A stretch of DNA of 64,000 nt from Pyrrhoderma lamaoense (GCA_002794735.1 NBAZ01000002.1:62001-126000), one strand, 5' to 3'; shown: positions 26,837 to 40,100, counted from the stretch's first letter. Numbers and translations are program-made. Notes: generated by a model not told the origin, from the sequence alone.

Positions 26837-28145
26837 ATGACTGAGAATGGAATCTCGATGGAAAATAATAGTGTATGTGTTAACAACAATTGTTACTTGA
26901 CTATGTACTAAAAATGCTGGCGGGTGGGACCCTGTTTATTGTAACAGTGTAAGATCGTTATTGTCTTATTTACTAGTTCCATTCATCGACATGAAATTGA
27001 TCCTCAGAATGACATCCATGTGAGTATTATACTTAATCTCGCATTAAGAAATCGATTTGCAGATTTGTTGTCTAGATTGTGGGGAGCTGGCGTAGTTCAA
27101 CTATATATATACTACAGCGTAAGCGTCCTATCTATCCATAGACCATACCTACATTTATGAGGTATAACTGTCTAGTCTTTCTGGAGGAGCGATAAAGTTT
27201 CATTGAAGGTGTTTATACTTATAATCTGGTTCATTGACACTTTTGGCATTTTTATTCTGTTGATGGGGACATATAATATCTTTGTACCCAATTTCGGAAA
27301 TTTTGATAGTCTTCTTCACCTTAGCGCGTAAGTTTTCAAACCCTAAATTCAGATCAAATCAAAGAAATATGCCAATATCTTAAGTTTTGCTTAGACAAGT
27401 GAAGGCTATAGGCTATATCGATGGAATCACAAATACACTCTGTCAGATCTTCTACATCAGAGTTATATGGATCAGTACGTCTAAAATATCATTATATATA
27501 GAGTATCTGAAATTTTCATGTCAAAGTGAGCGAGCATTGCATATCTCTTACTTCAACATGTGGCCTCCTTGTACTAGCGCAGTTTGTACACTCAATTGTG
27601 TACACACAGATTCCGAGAATAGGTTTAACCGATCTTGAAAACCAGATCTCTGTGAAAATCACAAAGGGATTGAGTATTGTTTTCGTATTTACTGATATCT
27701 TCCTTGCCGTGACGATAATCGCACTTCTCTCAAGAGGAAGAAATGGATACAAGGGTACTGACTCCGTGATACATCGTTTAATCCTTTATATCCTTGGCAG
27801 TGGGATCATTGGAGGAGTATGCGAAATCATCAATATCATATGTGCATTCGTCATTCCGAAGACATTCTGGTTTAGTGCACTAACTGCAGTACTCACGAAG
27901 TGTACGTCATAGAGAAGGTATAACTAAAGCTATATGCTAATGGCTCACCGTCACACTTTTCTCTAGTGTATATGAATTCTGTATTAGCATTGTATGTGTG
28001 CGAATGTCTCTTTCCTACAATATCTTATCCTAGTTTCCTCAGGCTCAATAGTCGCCGTGCTTCGCGGGATCTATCTGACAATACAACAAACGATCTAAAG
28101 ACAGTGTTTCAGGGTCAAACTTCTCAAGGAACCTCTAATACATAA
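26837..28145 (+). CDS. DUF6534-type seven-helix membrane protein, tandem copy 1
   Basis: An integral membrane protein of the basidiomycete DUF6534-type family: seven predicted helices, plasma-membrane-like, function unknown. The start MTENGISMENN (26837) is shared in form with three downstream copies. Exons include a short one with MLAGGTLFIV, then LWGAGVVQLYIYYS (near 27075), SFWRSDKVSLKVFILIIWF to GTYNIFVPNFGNF, QVKAIGYIDGITNTLCQIFY, a long exon (27520-27900) with four helices including LGSGIIGGVCEIINIICAF, then VYMNSVLALLNSRR and a polar tail ending at 28145. LNSRR at the cytosolic tail is typical of the family. The reading stays open across all exons. It is the first of four tandem paralogues spaced 2.2-2.5 kb apart. 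Confidence 0.75.
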
Positions 28146-29369
28146 TAAGATCAGGATATGGTTTACGAAAGTCCAGCTATTACGCCACGTTCAGTAGCTT
28201 TGTACTCCCATTCAATGATATCCATGTTTCAAAAAAATTGTGCTATGGATATGTGGACATTTTCTCTCATCAGATGGGAGATAAAGTAGAATCATCTGTA
28301 TCAAGAGTTCTAAATGTAATGTAATGGAATTGTGAATTAATTATCTGGTATCTTATGCAAGTCGCACATATCATCAAACTAGCCACAACAATTATCTGGA
28401 TAGGTACCCGAATTTATCAGCGAGTGATCTTTGGCTCATTTAGCTACGGAAAAGCGATACTTGAGACTGCAACTCGGCTCAGTGTCAAAAAAGGAGAAAA
28501 GACGCGATTGTGCATGATAAAAATGGATCTTGAGTTCATTGCACCCTTCAGACGAGATGAGATCTCTATGATGGTAGTAGTCTTCATTTCGGACCTATAC
28601 TTTATTATAAAATCTCTTCTCAAGTCGACCCCTCAGTTCTCAATTGTAAATCGGGTGATACCGTTTGATTTGCTTCCGAGAAACTCAACTTAAGTATAAT
28701 CATACCAATAATCTTCCGACCACATTTTTAGTCAACAATAGAGTGTCCTCGTATATGCTAGCCGAGGAAACCGAGACAAAGGTCACGGACTCTCACCTCT
28801 TGATGAAGATTGCACTTCCTTTCATTTCCCTACGCGAATACATTAACACAATACACTACATTTCTACAGATAGAAGTCAAGGGGGAAACGCTTTAGTATA
28901 AGATAGCCGGAGTAGCTGAGAAATCTTTATTTATACAATTTTATCCCTGGTGAAAGCTGCGTTATCTTTTCGCATGACTTGGTGAGCAGAAAAGTGATAT
29001 AATCTGATTTCACTCTAGCAGCAGATCCTGGGGGATCTCAGAAACAGTGTTTTTTTATTTGTATATCAGAGTTATCAGAACGTTAGTATCGTGTTACTGA
29101 TGTGAGTCTATATCACTTAGAACCCAGAAATCATATACCGGCAACCTCTACTGCGATTTTGCTTCTTAGTTGTGCTGGTTTCTGGTAACTATGTCAACCA
29201 AGCTTACCAGCCATATATCAATGATCTACAGTATCACTCTAAATTGTGCTGAGAAAAAACATGATTGAAATGATAATATAAATTAGACGCTGGTCTGAAA
29301 ATATTATGCTAGATCATAGTCCAAAATCTTCATCTTAGCTTGCTCATAGACACTCGCTGCTAAAAGAAT
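28146..29369. other. Spacer between DUF6534 copies 1 and 2
   Basis: About 1.2 kb without an intact gene. Parts resemble the spacers after copies 2 and 3 (for example the ATGCTAGCC-containing segment near 28756, 31322 and 33339, each followed by a GATGAAGATTGCACT-like block), showing that the duplicated unit included intergenic sequence. An open frame at 28355-28693 is not supported by the other copies. Confidence 0.5.
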
Positions 29370-30671
29370 ATGGTTGAAAGTGGAATCTCAGTGGATAATA
29401 ATAGTGTACGTGCTAACATCAGTTGATACTTGACGATGAACTTAGAATGCTGGCAGTTGGGACCGTTGTTTATTGCAGCGACGTAAGATCATCGATGTCC
29501 TATATACTAGACCCATCAACTGACATAGAGTCAATGCTGATGTTTTAGATCAGCGGTTGCGTATGTATATAGTATGAAGCTTCTAAAGAATGACTCACAA
29601 TTTTCTGTTGTCTAGACTGTGGGGAGCCAGCGTTGTTCAATTATACTTATATTACAGTGCAAGTACTCTATCGATCCATAGACTACATTGACATTTATGA
29701 GATATACTGCTAGTCTTTTTGGAGGAGCGATAGAGTCTATTTGAAGGCGTTTATATTGATAATCTGGTCTACGGACACTTTTGGAATTCTTCTTCTATTA
29801 ACGGGGACATACGAAATTTTTGTATCTGATTTCGGAGATTTTATCAGTCTTCTTCACATTGATATGTATGTTTTTGACCTTATTTCAGGTAGTAGATTAA
29901 AAAACTAGGCTAACATTTTGGATCTCGTACAGACAAGTGAAGATCATTGGCTATACCATTGGAATCACAAACTTATTCTGTCAAACTTTCTACATCAGAG
30001 TTATATGGATCAGTATGTCCAGCTTGTACCTTTATCTTATAATATTATCTGATATTCTCATGCCGAAGTGAGCGGAAAATGCATATCTCTTACCTCAGCA
30101 TGCAGCTTCCTTGTATTGGCACAGTTTATACTCACGGCTGTGTACAACACACAGATTATGAAGTTGGGATTGATTGGTTTTGAAAACCAGCTCTCTGTGA
30201 CTATGGCAAAGGGATTGAGCATTGTTGTTGTGGTTACTGATCTCTTCCTTTCCGTTACAATGATCACACTTCTTTCAAGTGGAAGAAATGGATATAAGAG
30301 GACTGATTCCGTGATACATCGCATAATCCTCTATATTCTCGGCAGTGGGATCGTTGGAGGAATGTGCGAGATCATCAGTATAATATGTGCATATTTCTTT
30401 CCAAAGACATTTTGGTTTAGTGCACTGGCGACAGTACTCACAAGATGTATGTCATAGAGAGGGTATATGATAGTATTATGCTAATGGCTCACTCCTATAT
30501 TTTCTCTAGTGTATATGAATTCTGTACTAGCATTGTATGTATGCACAATTATCCTTCCTAAGCTATCTCATTCTAGTTTCTAGACTCAATAGTCGCCGTG
30601 ATCCGCAGGAGCTATTTGAGCATTTAAAAAGCGACTCGAAGACAGTATTTTTGGCCCAAGTTTCTCAGTGA
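29370..30671 (+). CDS. DUF6534-type seven-helix membrane protein, tandem copy 2
   Basis: Second paralogue of the array. It starts MVESGISVDNN and ends with LNSRRDPQELFEHL and VFLAQVSQ at 30671. Recognisable exons: MLAVGTVVYC (29449), RLWGASVVQLYLYYS (29617), the third helix region with LLLTGTYEIFVSDFGDF (29740-29870), QVKIIGYTIGITNLFCQTFY, and the long exon 30070-30445 with ISLTSACSFLVLAQFILTAV and LGSGIVGGMCEIISIICAY. The exon ending LYLYYS is followed by GCAAGT rather than GTAAGT, so this copy probably uses a GC-AG intron where the other three have GT-AG. All helices and the family tail are kept and no frame break is needed. Function is unknown. Confidence 0.75.
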
Positions 30672-31683
30672 TCCCTATCTGCATGATCAAGATATGATTT
30701 ATGAGATCCGGTTATTGTCGCGACACGTTCGGTGACTTTGTACTCCCAATTCTGTTATTCATATATCAAATGTAACATATCTGGGATGTGTAGCGGTATT
30801 ACACCATAAGTATTAAGTAAAGTAGGATCATATGTATCAATAATTATAGTGCAACGCAATGATATCGTAGGATAGTTGCTTAGTATACTACCTTAAAAAT
30901 TCGAATTGCACATCTGGAGCTAACCACAATAGGATTCTCGACAATAGCGGATGGTCTTTGACTTTCATATTTACGGGGTGACAGATGAGATTGTGATGTT
31001 CCTTAGTACCTAAAGAGTAAGAGGAAGTGTGCAATTGGGATATTGATATAGAAAATATGTCTTTACTTCAAGGCGCCCTTTAGACAACGTTATGCCCCTA
31101 TAATGGTTGTTAGCCTTCATCTCATAATCATGACTCATCATATTTATCTCTTGATTTGCATCGTAAACGCTTTTTTTTAGTCGTTTTAAATATATATATA
31201 TATATATACTTCACAGATTCCGTATTATCACTAGAGTCATAACATCCAATGCGCTTCGGGAAACTGATCTAGTTTCAGCCTGATCCACATTTTCTAAGTC
31301 AATCAAAGATTACTCTCGCATATGCTAGCCTCCGAAACTGTGTTTTACATTTTGTAGAGTTTTCGACTCTAGATGAAGATTGCACTGCTTGGTCCTAGAC
31401 GTGGTGTCCGGCGTCATATTAGAACTCAGATCCGGAACAAAACACTGACAGCAGCGAGATATAATTTCTAATCTATATTCCATATGGTAATTTCGGTGGC
31501 GGAGATTATATGTATATTGGTGAGTGGTACCACAGCTAGAACCACGTAACAGATGTTTGTACTCGATCTCATGTGATAAAAGATGACCCACTCCAGGTTT
31601 GTGACGACTATAAGAAAGAAGGATTGTGCTAGCTTTAACCCAAAAAATTCAACTCAAATTTCTTTGTTTTACTAGTAGAAAAT
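30672..31683. other. Spacer between DUF6534 copies 2 and 3
   Basis: About 1 kb of AT-rich spacer related to the other spacers of the array. It contains a (TA)n tract at about 31189-31208. No intact gene is seen. Confidence 0.5.
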
Positions 31684-32983
31684 ATGGCCGAGGGCGGAAT
31701 CTCAATATACAATAGTGTACGTGCTTAAATCAGTTAATACTTGTTATTGAATTCAGTACGCTGGCAGCTAGGAGCATTATTTATTACTCCAATGTGAGAT
31801 TATTGTCAACGTATTCACTAGACTCATTCATTGAAATAGAGGCGATGATGATGTTTTAGATTAACGACGACGTAAGTACTATGTATACTCTAGTCATAAG
31901 AAAACGACTCACAACTTTATATTATCTAGATTGTGGGGAGCTAGCGTTGTTCAAATATACTTATACTATATTGTAAGTACCCTACTAATCTAGATGTTGT
32001 ACTTATACTTAGGAGATACAAATAGACTTTCTGGAGGAACGACCGGACCTTGCTAAAGTCACTCCTACTTATGATCTGGATGATGGACACTCTTAGCTTA
32101 TTTCTTCAGCTAACGGGAACACACGAAATTTTTATATCTGATTTTGGGAAATTTGATAGTCTCCTTCACATTGGCTTGTGGGTACTTCAGCCTAATTCTC
32201 ATATCCGATCAAAGCATATATTTCAATAACCCCGCTAGGCAATTGAAGGTTGTGGGCTACATCAATGGAATCACAAACCTACTATGCCAGATCCTCTACA
32301 TCAGAATTATATGGATCCGTACGTTCAATTTGTAACTTGATATATTGGTGTAATCTGATATTTTCATGCCGTAGTCAGTGGGAAATGTACATCTCTTACT
32401 TCAACATGTAGCTTCCTTGTGGCGGCACAACTTATTCTCACAGTTGTATATAACACACAAATATTGAAAATGGGTCTAGCCGGAATTGAAGATCCATTCT
32501 TTGTGAAAATCGAAAAGGGATTGAGTATCTTTGTTGCCTTTACTGATATCTTCCTTGCCGTTACAATGATCACACTTTTGGCAAACGGAAGAAACGGATA
32601 TAAGAGAACTAACTCTATGCTACATCGTATAATCCTCTATATCCTTTGCAGTGGTATCATTGGAGGAGCGTGCGAGCTCACAGGAATAGTTTGTGCATTT
32701 ATCATCCCGAAGACATCTTGGTTTTTTGCACCGGCTACACTGCTGCCGAGATGTACGTTCAAATGGTAATTAAGTCCTATAATAGATACTAATTCTAATG
32801 CATTTGCCTTAGTGTATATGAACTCTATACTAGCATTGTACTTATCCGAATGTTCCTTTCATTATTCATACACTAACTATCTCATCTAGGCTAAACAGTA
32901 GACGTAGCTCGCGAGATTTATCTAATCATATAACAAGCAATCCGAAGACAGATTCTTTATGTAATGGTCCTCAGGTAGTATAA
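31684..32983 (+). CDS. DUF6534-type seven-helix membrane protein, tandem copy 3
   Basis: Third paralogue. Start MAEGGISIYN at 31684; tail LNSRRSSRDLSNHI to a stop at 32983. Diagnostic exons are LWGASVVQIYLYYI (31930), FWRNDRTLLKSLLLMIW to LQLTGTHEIFISDFGKF (32030-32165), QLKVVGYINGITNLLCQILY (32240-32310), and 32380-32755 with VAAQLILTVVYNTQILKMG and ILCSGIIGGACELTGIVCAF. The short second exon lacks the ATG codon seen in copies 1 and 2 (ACG instead), which fits an internal exon rather than a start. Joined exons are open throughout. It shares introns with copies 1, 2 and 4, which supports origin by tandem duplication. Confidence 0.72.
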
Positions 32984-33941
32984 TCGAGGTCTTACTTCGG
33001 AGTTCCAGGTGTGGTGACACCATGCTCGATAGCATTCAACTCCATATGCATGTGTCCCTACGTCCAAAATGTCACTACATTATGGATGGGTTTCGTAACT
33101 GAGGTATCGTGTGTAAGGTATAGCGTTATAATTATCGGAATGTAACGTAATGACTTCATGATCTTACAAGATGATGAGTGCTCCTGTTTGCTCAAGTTGC
33201 ACACAATGAAGCTGGTCACATCAGGAGATCAAATATAAGGATGTCCATCGTTTCGTAATGGGTGACTGTGAATAATAATCATGATAATCTTTTATCCACA
33301 ATATTTCTTAGCTACTCAAGGTATACCTTCATACGAGCTAGCCTACAGAACCGAGATTTCTTGATTATAGTACTCCTGATCTCTGATGAGGACTGTACTG
33401 CTTAGAGAAGTTTATCATGTGGGTACATGGCGGGTACATGGGAAAATCACGACATGATTATGCTTTAGCAGATAGGGGCTTCCATGATTGATGGGGGGAA
33501 AACTATTATGCAAAGCACAGTCATGAGAACTGTCTTTTATCAGTTATACCTATAAACGATCATGATGGTTAGTCAAATAGTGATACAGATGGGATCATTT
33601 CTAGTACATTATGCTAGTGGCGGAAGCATGCTCTGAAAGAGCGATTACTACTGTTTCGACTTTGCCAAAATTGACAAGGGCTGGTCCATCATGACTATAC
33701 CGAGCTGAAAATAACACCTATCTATCAAGTAGATACATTGCATATTTCTCATATCTAACAACCCGTGATACGTACTTTGATTACTATCAATCCTCCTGCC
33801 CGCCTAATGATGAGCGATGTGAAGAACTCATATTTGAAGAAGTACTGACCCTGACCTGCGACATTTATAAGGGCAAATGACAGTGTTGACCGATAGTACA
33901 GCATATTCATCCAAATTCTTTGTCTTCCTTAGCTTTCAGTA
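32984..33941. other. Spacer between DUF6534 copies 3 and 4
   Basis: About 950 bp of spacer, in part similar to the previous two spacers (GAGCTAGCCTACAGAACCGA block near 33339). No intact gene or RNA gene is seen. Confidence 0.5.
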
Positions 33942-35253
33942 TGACCGAGGGCGGAATTTCATTGAACAATACTGTACGTGCTTACATCAAAGAAGTATTA
34001 TCGGCCAACTGAACTATAGTAGTGGGGAGTTTTGTTTATCACTTCATTGTGAGTTTATTGTCATCCATCGAGTTCACTATATCCATACTTTGATACAAAG
34101 CTAATGTTACTTTCTTAGAGTAGCCTCTATGTATGTACTACGATTATTTTGTATAAAGAAATACAACTTACAGTTGCAAACTGTCTAGGTTATGGGGAGC
34201 TAGTGTAGTCCAGTTATATATATACTATAGTGTAAGTATCCTATAGGCATATAAACCTCGCATGTACTCAAGAGGCATGTATGAATAGTCTTTCTGGAAG
34301 AGAGATCGAGTCTTATTGAAGGCATTCATATTTGTGACATGGTCTTTGGACACCTCTGGCCTTCTTCTTCTGTTAACGGGAACCTACGAAGTGTTTGTAT
34401 CCGATTTCGGAAATTTGGCTAGTCTTCTTCACATTGGCATGTGAGTCTTTCAAACCACATCCTCCGTTCAGATGAAAGTATATATATCAAGGACTCCGTT
34501 AGGCAATTGAAAGTCATGGGCTATATCACTGGAATTACAAATCTACTTTGTCAGGTATTTTATACTAGAAATATATGGATCAGTACGTCTGATCTACATT
34601 TATATCAATTACATACATAATAATTTTTTTAAAGTGAGCAAAAACTGTATTGCTCTTACCTTAGCATGTGGCTTCCTAGTAGCGGCACAGTTTATACACA
34701 CAGTTGTGTACAACACACAAATTCTGAAAACGGATCTTATCACTGGATTTGAAAGCCGATACTTTGAGAAAATCGAAAAGGGATTGAGTATTGTTGTCGT
34801 TGTTACCGACACTTTCCTTGCCGTCACAATGATTGCACTTCTCGCAAAGGAAAGAAACGGATACAAGAGGACGAACTCTATACTACACCGCATAATTCTT
34901 TATATCCTCGGCAGTGGATTCATTGGAGGAGTGCTCGAGATTATTAGTATTATTTGTGCATTTGTCATTCCAAAGACATTCTGGTACTTTGCACCAGCGA
35001 CATTACTCCCAAGATGTATGTTATGCAAAAATATGTTGAAGTATCATGATAAGCTCACGGATACGTTTTATCTAGTGTATATGAACTCTATACTAGCATT
35101 GTATGTATATAAGCCTTTCTTTTCTACACATCTCACTTTAGCTCTCTTAGGCTTAACAGTCGACGCAGCTCGATAGAATCGTCCGATCAGACAACATTTG
35201 ACGCGAAGACGGTTTTTCTGGCCAAAACATCTCAGGGATCCTTAACCGTATAA
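33942..35253 (+). CDS. DUF6534-type seven-helix membrane protein, tandem copy 4
   Basis: Fourth and last paralogue. It starts MTEGGISLNN at 33942 and ends with LNSRRSSIESSDQTTF and a stop at 35253. Exons include LWGASVVQLYIYYS (34190-34235), RSSLIEGIHIC-region third helix leading to LLLTGTYEVFVSDFGNLASL (34300-34440), QLKVMGYITGITNLLCQVFY (34503-34570), and the long exon 34634-35015 with LACGFLVAAQFIHTVVYNTQ and LGSGFIGGVLEIISIICAF. The penultimate intron is longer here than in the other copies. No frame break is needed. No ligand or role can be inferred from sequence. Confidence 0.75.
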
Positions 35254-35768
35254 AACTATAATTTTATTAGGAGTTTTTGTCGCTGGCACACCATATCTAG
35301 TAGGCTCGTATCAAGAACTCAGAAATATGCATGTCAAAGATACCGTATATAGGATGTACGATGAAACCGTAAGGAAATGAAGTAGGATGTAAATTAAGAG
35401 GGAGTCAAGATATTTAATAAGCAATGCAACGGTATCATGTAAATTATATTCAATTACTTAGTTTTTTTATGTACCCGAGTTTTGTACTGCTAAAGCTGCC
35501 CACACTAAAATTTCATATAGTTGTCATCGTTTGAGTACTGAGGTAAGTCACCTACTTCAAGTGTTAGCCAAATCAAGGTGAAGATCTCTTTATATGGCAG
35601 TATTCTTAGTATAAAATTACATTTTACCAAATCTTGTATTAGTCCAAAATATGAACTCGGTGGATAAACCGAGTCTCAAATGCATATAGTTCGTCATTGG
35701 CCCCCCAAATCTATGATACATTGATAATTGGTTCATTACATTTGCATAGGTTATTTTCCAACTGGTAT
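35254..35768. other. Intergenic region, convergent 3' ends
   Basis: About 500 AT-rich bases between the last DUF6534 gene (plus) and the SDR gene (minus). Nothing recognisable besides 3' untranslated sequence is expected. Confidence 0.45.
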
Positions 35769-36702
35769 TTAACCTAAGAAGTCGGTTTCACCCTTCTTGA
35801 TAAAGGCATCCAGTGCATCCTCAATCTTCTCCTCACCCCCCACAATATCAATAGCTAGGCCCGCTGCATCAGGTCTATCAAGGAGGAGGGCTAATGTATA
35901 CGCTACATCATCTCTCTGTTGGAATTTAATCAAAAAGAAGATTTTAGCATGTAAAATTAGTTTCTGACTCACAGATATTGTCTTAGTTATATGAGTTCTT
36001 CCAATTGACGCCTTTCCTGTTCCGGGTTCGTTGGAGAGTCCGCCTGGACGAAGAATAGTCCACTTGAAAGCGGTACGTTTCACGAGGTCCTTATCTGCAT
36101 CATATTTCGCTTGCATATATGCACCTATCGCTTTCCTCACCCTCTCGGCCATTACTTTATCGTCTTCGTTCTATATCAGGATAGTTACAAAGAGACACGA
36201 CGAGGCTATGATGAGCGCTAGATCAACTTAGGGGGAAAGAATGATGTACGAACATAGTGTGCGGGGATGATATTCGGGTCCCTGATATCCACGGCAGATA
36301 CTAGTATTAGTCTCGGTTTTGCCCCTCTTACTAGCTCAATCGCGTTGTATACTTTAAGGGCGCCTTCGTAATCGACTTTTCGTGTCCTCTCGGGCCCGCC
36401 TTTACCACCAGCACCAGCAGAGAAGTAAACGACATCTTTATCTTCGAAAACTTCGGCGAATCTTTCTTCCGAATCATCTTCTAAGGACAAAACAAGAGGG
36501 AGCGCTCCAGTTTCGGTTATTTCCTTAGTGTGCTCGGGGTTTCTGAAGATGGAATGTACCTCGGTGTTTGGACGCTTGGATAGGAGTCGCGCCAGACGCA
36601 TTGATACCTAAGATTTGACATTATAAGTTGGAAAGATGTCTTAAAAGTAGAAAAATCGAATTCTTAGACATTTCCGTGGCCCCCGACTATAGCAACCTTC
36701 AT
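35769..36702 (-). CDS. NAD(P)-binding SDR-fold protein (yeast YMR090W-like), intact
   Basis: A Rossmann-fold protein of the atypical short-chain dehydrogenase group that includes yeast YMR090W; these are cytosolic and their substrates are not established. It starts at 36702 with MKVAIVGGHGNV, the glycine-rich nucleotide-binding motif. It continues with MRLARLLSKRPNTEVHSIFR, VVYFSAGAGGKGGPERT (family hallmark), LILVSAVDIRDPN, KWTILRPGGLSNEPGTGKA and RDDVAYTLALLLDRPDAAG. Four exons join without a frame break. Two donors are unusual: GTCTAAG after HGN and GTTCGT after PAHY. The classical YxxxK is not obvious, as expected for atypical members. It is transcribed divergently from the helicase gene. 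Confidence 0.8.
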
Positions 36703-37198
36703 ATTCTCTGAAAACGATATACTGTTTGTTTCCGTAGAAAGACTCTTCAAAGAGAGGTGTTCAGTGTTTACCAATGTCAAGAACGCAGCGATGACGTCAG
36801 ATAATCGTACTCTGTGCCAATCTGTTTCCGTGCATTACATAATTTTTTTGTTTTTGAATTTGTGCGGACTCATCTTGTGTTTCTGTCAAGAGTACTAATT
36901 CTATACATCTCGCAACTAAGGAGCATGGATAGTAGCTCAATCAAATGAGTAATACACAAAGATAGTTAAACACAATGATTGCTTTTATACTATAGGTTTA
37001 TCATGCTACGATATTATGACAATGTTGCTGGCGCCTCTTTCTGGTCCAGAGCAATACTTCGAATCAATTCAATCCACAACCTATGCAGCTCTTCCTTGTG
37101 GCTCAGAATACATACTAGTATATGATAAGCGCCTCGCACAAACCATATATAAAGAGGTGTACGTGTATGCCTATGATATTTAATCCCGACTTTTTCCT
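36703..37198. promoter_or_regulatory. Divergent promoter of the SDR and helicase genes
   Basis: A 496-bp interval between two divergent starts. It contains a TATA-like sequence close to the helicase start (listed separately). Nothing else is recognised. Confidence 0.4.
37146..37153 (+). promoter_or_regulatory. TATA-box-like element
   Basis: TATATAAA lies 46 bp upstream of the helicase ATG at 37199. Its position suggests a core promoter with a short leader; this is inference from sequence only. Confidence 0.35.
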
Positions 37199-40100
37199 AT
37201 GGATCGTATCTCTCAGGTCCTGATAAAGTCGCCCGACGTCGCAAGTATTCTTCGTGTGACCTACTGCAAATCTGAAGAAGAGCTTTCCACCTCTATCATC
37301 TCCTCACTTCCTAGCAAGTCTAAGAAGCGAGTGTACCTTGGGGTTGCGATACTTCTCACTCCAACTACTGGGCTACTCGAAGCGATTGCCTTTGCAACTC
37401 CAGCAGACGAAATATTCGTTTTCAAGGTAACTAGAAGATGGAAGCTTTCTAATATCCTCGACGTTCTCTCGTCCTCACCAAGAGCTTCCGCTCTCTCGGA
37501 CATACTTCTGAGTCGGAATGCAGTTCTTACCGGTCTTCCCATGGCTCGTATAATTATGCACATACGGAACGGCTTAAAGCTTCACGTACGTGGCCTAGAC
37601 CTCGCGGAGTTGATGTTAGGAATGGGAGAGACTTCATCCCCCGGAGCCCTTGTTGCAAAACTATGGCCAGAATCTGAAGTAGACACGTTTGCAATCGATA
37701 CGATATGGGACGCTGTTCCGTCTGATTCTATCAGTGAAAGTAGAAGTTTCGATCTTCTATGTCTGAGAGCATGGGTTACGACAAAGTGATGTGTTACTTC
37801 TCTCTTTTATTAGCTCATATTTTCGAATTACTGAATCATGAAGCGTATAGAATTGCAATGCGTGCTTCTTCATCCCGAAAAATAAACTTCCTTGATACAA
37901 GTGTAGTAGATGATGCAGTGAGTAGAGTTGCTCAGGAAGTACAATATATGACTAACCGTAACTATTAGTGCTTTGATCTTTTTCAACGTATGCTTATTGA
38001 AGTAGAGATACTTGAAGCAGCTACGCCAAGAGAGGTAGAAGGGGAGTTTTATGACCAAAGTATACTTGTTGGAAATGCCGGAGTAACGATAATAATTGAT
38101 AATGAGCGCTACAAGACACATCTGAGGCGCGATGGAAGAGTGAGTGTTTGTTAAGCAAGTCTTTGATAGAAAATTTGTGTCGCTGATCAATTTGTCAGAC
38201 AGAAGTTCGATTAGTAGATCTTCTTGGAAACGTCCATCGTGGCCGTGTAACAAAGTGGTCGGAAAGAAAACCCACATTATTCTCCTAGACCCCAAATCTT
38301 ACAAAGGAGCATCTTTCACATCTATCTATGTCGTAGGAAAACCGGAACTCACGTATGATGAAGAAGCGCGTGAGAGCTTTCTTCTCCAACTTTTACAAGA
38401 TAATACAAAGATGAACGATGTGAACATGCATCTCGTTCGAGCATTCTTCTTCAACGACCAAGAAGACCTGTGCAAAGAGTATAAAACTGAGAGAAGCCTC
38501 AACGTATTCCTTACTCTTAATCAATCACAGGCAAGAGTTGTAGAAGCGATGGTTCACTCACCAAATCCTTTTGTTATCGTTCAAGGTACAAAATTCCTCT
38601 CCTGCCATAGTCCTGAAACTCATGAAAACTCGACAGGCCCTCCAGGAACGGGTAAAACATTCACCATATCCGCTGCAGCCCGAAAGTGGGCGTCCTTAGG
38701 GAAATCTACATGGATTATAGCCCAGGCAAATGTTGGTGTTAAGAATATTGCCGAAAGGTTGAGTAAGGATAAGATCCGTATAGGATCCTAGTATCAAAGG
38801 AATTCTTCCATGAATGGTACGTGCTCCCACTCTATCTATATCTTCAGTCTTTTTTTCAGCGTTACTAATTATATGAGTTTTAGGAATGAAAGTATCTACT
38901 CTAACGAGGTCAAGAGTCGGATCATTTTCACGAATGATCTAAGTGGAAAAGCAAACTGCTTTATTGGCATTAAAGTCATACTTTGTACTAAATGCACATT
39001 ATTTAATGATACGCTAGATGAGTTAGGTATCTTCAAATCTGTACCTGTAAATAATCTCGTAATAGACGAGGTCTCGCAGATAGCATTGTTTGATTACGCG
39101 GTAATGTTTCTTTGAAATTTATCTTGTCCAGTCGGAATTAACACTATCAACTTGGTCATAGCCTTTGTTAGCAAAATTGACTAAGCTTTCAAAGTTGTGT
39201 TGTTTTGGTGATCCAAATCAATGTTTGTACTTCCCTTTTATGAAATTTCCACCCACCAGTAACATCTTTCTCAAATTACTACGTAGTACCTCCTCACAGG
39301 AAAGATTTGGCACCAAGAATACAAAATATTTTCGATCTTCTGCACTTCAAGGACCAAGTTCTCTTCTTAGATACACAATGTCGGTATTCACATCACTAAA
39401 CTCTGTCAGGCTAATGCCAACGTACTATATGCAGATCGTCTTCCTACTCCACTAGGAAACTTTATCTCGCAGGAGTGTATCAAGGCGCCCTATCCTCTGA
39501 GCACGAAATCAAGTCACCTTTGTGTGTGGCTTTCGTTGATGTTCCCAAAGGGGAGGAGCAGAAAGTGAACACGAGCTACCGAGTTAGTTCCTTTTACCCG
39601 AATGTGGATGTGACTTTTACTGAACTTTTGTGTTAAATGTATATCATTTGTATAGAATCTTGAAGAAGTGAAGGTGGTAACATTTATTCTAAGGAATTAC
39701 TACATGGGCAAAAATGTCTGTGTTATTACACCTTACGATGCACAACGCTCTGTGATACAAGATGCACTGAAACGCAATGGCATCCTTTCAGTCAATGTAT
39801 ACAATGTCGACAGTTATCAAGGTGTGTCCTAATAAAATCCAACAAACTAGGCATAACTACCTATACTAACGACTCTTAACACGATAATTCTCTCTTAGGA
39901 AATGAGGCGGACTACATTGTCTTATCTGTAGTGCGCACCACCTCTCCTGGGTTTCTAGAGTCTATGAATAGGTCAAACGTCATGCTGACACGCTGCAGAA
40001 AAGGGATGGTAATTGTCACCAATGAGTTTTTCATCCGACGATCAAGTGTTCAATATACGTTACTGGGAAAGTTGTGTACTCATTGGGAGCGTGAATATGG

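Noticed and set aside
26837..35253. Interpretation of the four tandem genes as classical GPCRs
   Set aside because: Seven helices are predicted, but the motifs match the DUF6534-type family and no DRY or NPxxY-like motifs are visible.
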